Positions 58,953 through 64,000 of a DNA stretch of 64,000 nucleotides are shown one piece after another. The translations under genes and the position numbers were made by a program. Within the stretch, counting starts at the first letter, position 1. Each line of letters begins with the position of its first letter. The DNA is from Eucommia ulmoides (lineage: Eukaryota > Streptophyta > Magnoliopsida > Garryales > Eucommiaceae). The notes beneath the pieces are model-generated. The model had not been told where the DNA came from. It searched no databases and saw only the letters and a program-made list of their open reading frames with translations. Location: positions 50,704,897-50,768,896 of the forward strand of contig CM028330.1 in NCBI GenBank assembly GCA_016647705.1. The letters are read 5' to 3'.

Positions 58953-60010
58953 ATAGGTATATCAACCACATTAATTCTCAAGGTCCAATTTTCTTCTTTT
59001 TCTTTTCTATGTTTCTCTTCCTTTGCTTTCCTTTGAAAGTGAACTTTGAAGCGACACGGCTGACCCCAATGGAACTGTCTAGACGAATTGAAGCCTTCAT
59101 AAAATCTTAGTACAGATTTGAACACTACTTGCGTCCACATAATGAAATCTCTTGCTTATTTAGGAACAAGAGTCTGCCCCAAGCAAATCTGGTAACCTCA
59201 TGTTCAAATGCTCTAAACAAGCTTCTGAAGAAAAACAAAACCAAAAAAAAAAAGGAAAGAAAAGAAATAGGCGAGCCTGTGTATATCACACCCTCTACAG
59301 ACAACTGACAACCCCACATTGGCCAATACTATGCCCTCTTCATCTCTTTTCCTTTCTTACAGACACCCAATCTCAGAATCATACGCTGGGAACCACTCCT
59401 CTAGTTTCATTATTTTGGATTCTCACCCAATTCTATCATCATCAAACTCCACAATTCAACAATGGAATTAGATGGCTCATGATTGACTCAAAGTCCTAAA
59501 TTAGCATCAGACTAAGAACTCAAAAACTTTGCATATTAATTTCAGTTAAACCATTTTACTTATGTGTCAGTTTGTATGTTTTTTAACCACCAATAAATTT
59601 TATGCTTTAATGCCTAACGTTATAAGATCAGCATTGACAGAAAGATCGAGAAGAACTAATGACTAAGCAGCCAAGAGACGCAGGCTACGGCACATATGGA
59701 CAGCTTTGAGTAATTAAGACTTGAGAAATCATTTGTCACATATGAAGTTTGGCCCAAATGAATGAAATACATGTTTAAGAGCTAACTATAATTTTAACGA
59801 TTTCCTGTTTATTACACAGCCAATTGCATTTGCCAATGCCATCGTAGCACTCACAGTTTTCCCTTTTGTAGTATGAACACGAACATCTTGACCAGCAATT
59901 CGAGTCACTTCTCCATCAACCCATGCCAAAACTGGATCTTCAACCCATACATGAGAACCAACAATTATATTAACTGGTGCGGCCTGCCAAAATACAAAAG
60001 GATTAGCCAT
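33964..60010 (-). CDS. class XI myosin heavy chain, 38 coding exons traced
   Basis: Plant myosin XI is an actin-based motor that moves organelles and drives cytoplasmic streaming. Exons 2 to 39, listed in the five entries below, sum to 4,566 nt including the stop, 1,521 residues starting [17 protein letters not shown]; family members are about 1,500-1,530. Order: SH3-like N-terminus, motor with P-loop, six IQ motifs, coiled coil, globular DIL tail. Every traced junction is GT-AG and keeps phase, so I see no break. The ATG is unsettled: it may be a separate upstream exon supplying only the initiator, or the in-frame ATG at 60010 that would add MANPFVFWQ by reading through the acceptor. The C-terminal wording ([14 protein letters not shown] … [12 protein letters not shown]) resembles the XI-1/XI-K subgroup; I do not assign a symbol. 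The gene is stretched by transposon insertions in several introns. Confidence 0.95.
34450..35050. mobile_element. probable MITE in the last myosin intron
   Basis: The left end aggacatgtttgataaaaaa-attaagtgctt is partly inverted against the right part (cagcacaattttttcaaacaacctt), and both ends repeat attaagtgct/cagcacttaa phrases. Very AT-rich and without coding capacity. I could not find a clear target duplication, so the type (hAT-like or other) is open. Confidence 0.4.
35241..35399 (+). repeat. 5' LTR of the copia element
   Basis: It runs from tgttaaaggg to actttaaca, 159 bp, with a TATA-like tattataaatagtgg at about 35323. It matches the 3' LTR at 45119-45276 with roughly 10-15 differences by eye. 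Confidence 0.9.
35400..35412 (+). promoter_or_regulatory. primer binding site of the copia element
   Basis: TGGTATCAAGAGC follows the 5' LTR directly and is complementary to the 3' end of initiator tRNA-Met apart from one inserted base. Confidence 0.8.
39049..39334 (-). repeat. 3' LTR of the small LTR element
   Basis: It is 286 bp, about 95% like the partner at 40504-40769 by eye, and carries 20 bp (accttaatcgcccttttata region) that the partner lacks. Confidence 0.88.
40504..40769 (-). repeat. 5' LTR of the small LTR element
   Basis: It is 266 bp and borders the primer site on its inner (lower) side, which sets the orientation as minus. Confidence 0.88.
41400..43738 (+). pseudogene. hAT transposase, decayed
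   Basis: An ATG at 41400 opens MANE, followed in the same frame by a BED-type zinc finger ([23 protein letters not shown], then H and C ligands near 41540-41570). Later frames give [20 protein letters not shown] and [17 protein letters not shown] (the DUF659 region, about 41870-42400), then a degenerate middle, and a C-terminal hAT dimerisation block with GCERNWSVF and IHSKKR (about 43080-43260). An acidic tail runs to 43738 ([20 protein letters not shown]). Introns at 42943-43018 and 43138-43239 have GT-AG ends. Premature stops (for example in MANE and after WSVF) and several frame changes mean it cannot encode an active enzyme as read. Confidence 0.85.
44027..45118 (+). mobile_element. 3' pol part (RT end and RNase H) of the copia element (fossil)
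   Basis: After the hAT the copia pol resumes with the [13 protein letters not shown] context, the RT active-site context YVDDIVI near 44285-44305, and RNase H wording [21 protein letters not shown] near 44950-45015, ending just before the 3' LTR. Fossil, broken. Confidence 0.88.
45119..45276 (+). repeat. 3' LTR of the copia element
   Basis: It starts tgtaaagggt and ends ttactttaac(t), matching the 5' LTR along its length. It ends only about 145 bp from the donor of myosin exon 38. Confidence 0.88.
45421..49101 (-). CDS. myosin XI exons 29-38: globular cargo-binding tail (DIL)
   Basis: Exons 48931-49101, 48648-48797, 48338-48544, 47973-48110, 47799-47869, 46738-46837, 46597-46653, 45795-45851, 45605-45685 and 45421-45503. 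The domain begins [18 protein letters not shown] and covers the dilute (DIL) region: [73 protein letters not shown]. It binds vesicle adaptors of the MyoB kind. Exon 38 ends in FLLDDDS plus AG at a GT donor, leaving two bases for the terminal exon 11.3 kb away. Confidence 0.94.
45945..46405 (+). mobile_element. LINE 3' fragment (RTE-like)
   Basis: Plus-strand text decays from the C-terminal wording seen in plant RTE-type LINEs: a segment like NEDITVDEG, then [10 protein letters not shown], then [16 protein letters not shown] and a [10 protein letters not shown] end before a gttgttgtt tail (46390-46408). Identification is from the familiar end phrase (…agccgaccctacttaactatgggataaaggc). Both the 5' part and most of the ORF are missing, and many stops are present. 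It lies in the myosin intron between exons 35 and 36. Confidence 0.6.
46980..47142 (-). mobile_element. Au-type SINE, nearly full length
   Basis: On the minus strand it reads from an A/B-box-like ggtgaaccttgagtacaatgg through ggtttagatcc… to a gcactaggctgtccctaac end with a T run, the layout of the Au SINE. The direct repeat ttataatcaaaaaa(a)gtta flanks it (46961-46979 and 47143-47160). It is in a myosin intron between exons 33 and 34, same sense as the gene. Confidence 0.8.
47251..47555. mobile_element. probable MITE in a myosin intron
   Basis: The left end ggctccatttggcaagatgg and the reversed right end gggttgcatttggatcaatgg are imperfect inverted repeats of about 30 bp around an AT-rich core of 300 bp. 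No certain target duplication was found. The 'catttgg' terminus resembles hAT and Harbinger ends. Confidence 0.45.
49223..51285 (-). CDS. myosin XI exons 23-28: coiled coil and linker
   Basis: Exons 51187-51285, 50881-51102, 50032-50171, 49581-49686, 49449-49499 and 49223-49297. The translation is rich in glutamate, lysine and leucine heptads from [20 protein letters not shown] through [14 protein letters not shown] and [14 protein letters not shown], the dimerising coiled coil. The linker afterwards ([40 protein letters not shown]) is less ordered and is the most variable part among relatives. Confidence 0.93.
51408..52591 (-). CDS. myosin XI exons 20-22: converter end and six-IQ neck
   Basis: Exons 52414-52591, 51621-51826 and 51408-51527. 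Exon 20 opens with [17 protein letters not shown], the end of the motor. Six IQ-type repeats follow, with cores [80 protein letters not shown] and [16 protein letters not shown]. They bind calmodulin and related light chains and form the lever arm. Six is the standard number for myosin XI. The second repeat is split by an intron. Confidence 0.95.
52833..59983 (-). CDS. myosin XI exons 2-19: N-terminal domain and motor
   Basis: Exons: 59855-59983, 58322-58465, 58075-58220, 57837-57993, 57207-57265, 56884-57043, 56543-56692, 56322-56458, 56079-56225, 55857-55958, 55723-55780, 55458-55559, 54740-54777, 54402-54528, 54150-54320, 53273-53404, 53053-53162, 52833-52893. Together they encode about 710 residues. 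The nucleotide-binding P-loop GESGAGKT is in the exon 57837-57993. Switch I (NNNSSRFGK) is split across the junction of 57207-57265 and 56884-57043. Switch II (LDIYGFESF) is in 55857-55958. The actin-binding side includes HYIRCVKPN in 53273-53404. Key ATPase residues look intact. The intron after exon 2 (1.39 kb) has a (TG)n-(G)30 tract; the one between 57837 and 57265 holds a TRIM. Confidence 0.95.
54985..55195. repeat. minisatellite of about 65 bp in a myosin intron
   Basis: Three imperfect copies share the phrases aaaatctgattttttgt, gctata, and aaaatt(t/c)gaagatttcgag. The block sits in the intron between exons 13 and 14. Confidence 0.75.
57357..57783 (-). mobile_element. TRIM retrotransposon in myosin intron 5
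   Basis: Two direct repeats of 115 bp (57357-57471 and 57669-57783) start tgttgaatcccacatc and end ggatttc(t/c)…ca on the minus strand. Just inside the upper one the minus strand reads TGGTATTAGAGTTAAG, a tRNA-Met type primer site. The interior is 197 bp and noncoding with two cacatc/ccccctcac sub-repeats. The flanks gattt and ggttt differ at one base and are a probable target duplication. Size and ends match terminal-repeat retrotransposons in miniature (Katydid-like is my best guess). It is sense to the myosin. Confidence 0.85.
58871..58951. repeat. T tract, (TG)n and G30 run
   Basis: A T run (58870-58885), about seventeen TG units and then 30 G (58922-58951) lie in the first traced myosin intron (58466-59854). 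On the gene strand this is C30 followed by (CA)n. Length may be imprecise. Confidence 0.85.
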
Positions 60011-60574
60011 GCAAGAAGACTAATTGACAAAAGACTCAAATGTTAAATATGAATGCAGTCTTCAACTTGCATTATATCCTGCACACATCAAGAGCAACAA
60101 TAAAATAAACAAGAACCACTGTGAGCACTTATTCAGACACCAATCAATAGTGATGACCAAATAAATTAGGAGAACGATAGATGTATAGTGCATAGATAGA
60201 TAAACATACATTAGATACATGGGAGCTCTTTTTTTTTTCAGTGAAGTTGCAAAATATACTTCTAGAAACAAAAAGTCTGTATCTTGTATGCATACATTAA
60301 GAGAATATAAGATTCCATTGTGATACAAGTAGATACAAATAAAGTTGGGAGTTTATACTTACTGTAACTTTAAATTTCACGTATATTTTGCAGTGTGTCA
60401 TCATCGTTATCAAAGAAGTACAAAATATAAGAAACCGTTGATTTAAATTTTTCCAACAATGATAGCCTGGAAGTATATGATACATGCCATTCAACAGCAT
60501 ATAAACCTGTCGCAACTTTTATCCCAACTGAACACATGTCATTTGGGTTGAAATATTGTTTGTTTGTTTTCCAC
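60011..60574 (-). other. region between the first traced myosin exon and the copia element
   Basis: No exon is recognisable. I looked for a minus-strand ATG directly followed by a GT donor, which would supply only the initiator, and found none here. The stretch is AT-rich and may be intron 1, or a 5' leader if transcription starts in or near the LTR at 60575. Confidence 0.5.
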
Positions 60575-60733
60575 TGTTAAAGTAACAAGAGAATATGAAA
60601 AGAATGAGAAAACTCAAACAATTGTGTTAGCCTTTCCCTCTATTTATATTAGTAACCAGATAACAATACAAGAAATCTTAAACGATATGGGAAACCCTAA
60701 ACAGTACTAGAACAACATAATTACCCTTCAACA
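60575..60733 (-). repeat. 3' LTR of the minus-strand copia element
   Basis: The 159 bp LTR runs tgttgaagggtaatta … ttactttaaca on the minus strand, with a TATA-like taatataaataga at about 60645-60657. The minus strand just outside (60734-60746) reads tttgagggagag, a polypurine tract. It resembles the LTRs of the relative at 35241 but is clearly diverged. Confidence 0.9.
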
Positions 60734-63700
60734 CTCTCCCTCAAACTGGAACATATATATTGTATGCTCCTAGCATGTTACAAATATATTTTATCCTTGA
60801 ACCCCCCAACGGTTTAGTGAATAAATCAGTTAACTAATCAACTGACTTAACATCTTTAGTTTCAATATGCTTCTGTAATACTTTTTCTCGAATGAAGTGA
60901 CAATCAACTTCAATGTGTTTTGTCCTCTCATGGAAGACTGGGTTGGATGCAATGTGAAGTGCTGCTTGATTATCACATACGAGATCCATTGGTGAAGAGT
61001 GTTTGAATCCAAGTTCTTCCAACAAATATTTCAACTGAGTTAACTCACAAGTGGTATGGGCTATCGCTCTGTATTCCGATTCTGCACTTGACCTCGCCAC
61101 AACTGTCTGTTTTTTACTCTTTCAAAAAACGAGATTACCTCCAACAAACACACAATACCCTGTAGTAGACTTCCTATCCGAAGGGGATCCCGCCCAATCT
61201 GCATCTGTATATTCCTTAATTTGAGTGTGACCGAAGTTCTGATACAATAAACCACATCCTGGAGAACCTTTCAAGTATCGAAGAATATGAATCATTGCAT
61301 CCCAATGATAAGTCGTGGGACGATCCAAGAACTGACTGATAACACTCACAACAAAAGAAATATCTGATCTAGTAACTGTCAAGTAGTTCAACTTCCCAAC
61401 TAACCGTCTGTATTGTGCTGAATCTGTCAATGGTACACCTTGATCTACTAATAGTTTGTTGTTTGGATCCATAAGTGAATCAATCAATTTAGCTCCTAGC
61501 ATTCCTGTTTCACTTAACAGATCAAGAACATATTTCCTCTGACACAGGTAAATACCTTAACTTGATCAAGCAACTTCAATCCCCAAGAAATACTTCAATT
61601 GACCTAAATCTTTAATTTGAAACTTGCCATGCAAAAACGTTTTGTGTTTCTGAATACCCTGGTGCTCGTCCCCGGTAATCACGATGCCATCCACATACAC
61701 AATCAACAATATTCTCTCAACTTTATTGTGCCTGTAAAACACAGAATGATCGACTCCACAACGACAAAGACCAAATTCAGTGACCACTTCACTGAATCTC
61801 TCAAACTATGCTCGAGGAGACTTCTTGAGGCCATAAATGGATTTCTTCAAACGACATATCAAACCAGACTCTCCCTGAGCAACAAACCCAGGAGATTGCT
61901 CCATGAACACTTCCTCAGTCAAATCGGCATTTAAGAACGCATTCTTGATATCAAGTTGATGCAACGGCCAACGAAAAGTGGCAGCCAAAGAGATGAACAA
62001 GCGAACAGAAACGAGTTTAGCAACGGGAGAAAAGGTCTCAGAATAATCAAGACCGTATACCTAAGTGTAACCTTTGGTAACTAAACGAGCCTTGAGTCGA
62101 TCAATGGTGTCATCCAGATGAACCTTAACTGTATACACCCATTTACATCCAACTATTGTTTTGTCAGGAGGAAGAGAGACAAGATCTCAAGTACCATTTT
62201 GATGTAAAGCTAGCTTTTCCTCTTCCATTGCGGTCATCCAACCAGGGTGACTGAGAGCCTTTGTGACAGACTTAGGAATAGAAACAGATGATAGAGAAGC
62301 AACAAAAGAGGAATATGAAGGAAATAGATGTGCATACAAGACAAAATTAGAAATAGGATGTTGAGTACATATGCGTTTACCCTTCCGAACAGCAATGGAT
62401 ATGTCCAAGTCAGACATAAATGCATGAACTGGAGAAGAATCTGAAGACACAGAGACGATGGGCTCGATGGCGGAAGCTACCTTCTGGCGATGAGAGTATA
62501 CCTGCAAAGGTAGTGAAGGACGACTAGGCGGGATAGGTTTTGAAGAAGAAGGAGATAGTGCCGGGTTTGGGAGGCTTGGTAAAGGAAGGGTGACATCCAC
62601 ATCATCCTGAGGGGATGGGGCAGAAAAATAAGGGGTGGATTCAAAGAAGGTTACATCTACACAGATAAAAGGGCGACGTAAAGAACGATTATAACACCGA
62701 TAACCCTTTTGTGTGCGAGAATAACCGAGGAAGACACATTTTATGGCACGAAGATCTAACATATCCTTACTAGGAGTCAACTGGTAGACAAAACAGAAAC
62801 GTCCAAAGATACGGAGAGGTAAAGCAAACCAGGGTGATCGGGGAAAGAGAATAGAATAAGGAACTTTGTCATTTAGGGTAAAAGATGGCATTCTATTGAT
62901 CAGGAAACAAGCTGTAAGAATTGCATCGGCCCAGAAGTGTTTGGGAACATTCATCTCAAACATCAGAGTTCGAGCTACTTCTAGAAGATGTCGATTCTTA
63001 CGCTTAGCGACACCGTTTTGCTGCGGTGTGTGAGGACAAGAAAATTGATGTAATTTACCAAACTGTGACATGAAGGAAGTAAAGGGTTGAGAAAAATATT
63101 CTCTAGCATTATCACTACGAAGTATACGCACGAGCACATTAAATTGAGTTTTAATTTCAGCACAAAAGGCAGAGAAAATGGAAAACAATTCACAACGATC
63201 TTTCATTAAATAGAGTCATGTAACCTTGGAGAAGTCATCGACAAACGTGACAAAATAACGAAAGCCTTAATGTAGAGGCAATACAAGAAGGACCCCAAAC
63301 GTCTGAATGAACTAAACTGAAAGGACTCAATGCTCAAAACTGAGCCGGGGAAGTAAATAAAGTACGATGATGTTTTCCCAACTAACAGCACTCACAATCT
63401 AAGGAGGACAAATGATGTAAACTAGGAACAAGTACATTCAAATTCGCAAGACATGGATGACCTAGGCGACAATGAATTTGGTGGGCAGATGCAACGGCAA
63501 TACAGGCAGTGGCCAGAATAACTGGTGTCTCATCGTGATTGTTGAAGTAATAAAGGTCATTTTTCTCACGCCCTACGCCAATCGTCTTCTGTGCTTTCAA
63601 ATCCTGGATAATAACAAAATCAGGAAAGAAGCAAACAGAACAATGAAGTTGTTGAGTAAGCTTACTAACGGATATCAAATTAAAGGCAAAAGAGGGAATA

Positions 63701-64000
63701 TACAACACAGAGGCTAAAGAGAAAGAGGTTGAAAGTTCCACAATGCCAATACCACGAACAGGGACAGTGGAACCATCAGCAACAGTAACAGGGGACAATG
63801 AGAGAGATGACTGAATATGCATAAATAAAGAAGAAGTATCTGTCATGTGATCGGTGGCGGCGGAATATATGATCCAAGGTGTAGAAGTGGAAGGATGAAA
63901 AGAAAGGCATGCAGTAGGGTTAGTTGAGCTAGCGAAGTAATGGGGGTAGATGTTTGCTTGGACGACTTAAACTGGAGGAACTAAACATACTCGTCATGAG
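60575..64000 (-). mobile_element. Ty1/copia retrotransposon (same family as 35241-45276), fossil, runs past the window end
   Basis: The minus-strand order is protease/GAG-pre-integrase (63846-63382), integrase with the long zone (63206-62187), RT (about 62180-61560), RNase H (about 61500-60834), purine tract and 3' LTR (60575-60733). RT shows QLDIKNAFLN and IYGLKKSPRA; RNase H shows [18 protein letters not shown]. The 5' LTR is outside the window. It is better preserved than the plus-strand relative, but with several breaks. It lies upstream of the myosin in the same orientation. Confidence 0.9.

Noticed and set aside
58853-59140. Frame with proline and threonine/histidine runs
   Set aside because: It is the translation of the G30 and (TG)n tract in an intron.

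Overview
The window looks like nuclear DNA of a flowering plant, most likely a eudicot with a repeat-rich genome. It has spliced plant-type genes, several families of plant LTR retrotransposons, hAT and Harbinger DNA transposons, a TRIM, Au-type SINEs and long AT-rich introns. I see no bacterial, organellar or viral gene set. I recognise two host genes.

Layout. Positions 1-26560 are old transposable elements: the 3' part of an Athila-type Ty3/gypsy element (1-6375), remains of Sirevirus-like Ty1/copia elements on the minus strand with LTRs of about 2.2 kb (6390-17485) and a larger one with protease, integrase, RT and RNase H regions (18815-26540). Into these went a foldback DNA element that itself carries a solo Athila LTR (7865-10216), a PIF/Harbinger element (21112-22361, TSD TTA) and a solo gypsy-type LTR (23797-25739, TSD ctatt).

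Host gene 1 (28127-31557, plus) encodes a glycerophosphocholine acyltransferase (GPC1/DUF2838 family). It has a tandemly duplicated second exon and a GC-AG first intron.

Host gene 2 (minus, 59983 down to 33964) encodes a class XI myosin heavy chain. I traced 38 coding exons with consistent splice sites and reading phase, giving about 1,521 residues from motor to globular tail. Its last exon lies 11.3 kb from the previous one, because a Ty1/copia element (35241-45276) sits in the last intron. That copia element contains a hAT transposon (38982-44018), and the hAT contains a small LTR retrotransposon (39049-40769). Each of the three insertions can be delimited by terminal repeats, with exact target duplications for the two inner ones. 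Other myosin introns hold a TRIM, an Au SINE, a LINE tail and a probable MITE.

From 60575 to the window end a second copia copy of the same family as 35241-45276 lies on the minus strand, just upstream of the first myosin exon I can place. The initiator exon of the myosin is unresolved: it may lie beyond this element, or an in-frame ATG at 60010 may serve.

The two host genes converge. I did not find a previously undescribed biological system; the most unusual items are the myosin terminal intron, the duplicated exon in the acyltransferase gene, and the LTR placed sense-wise upstream of the myosin.
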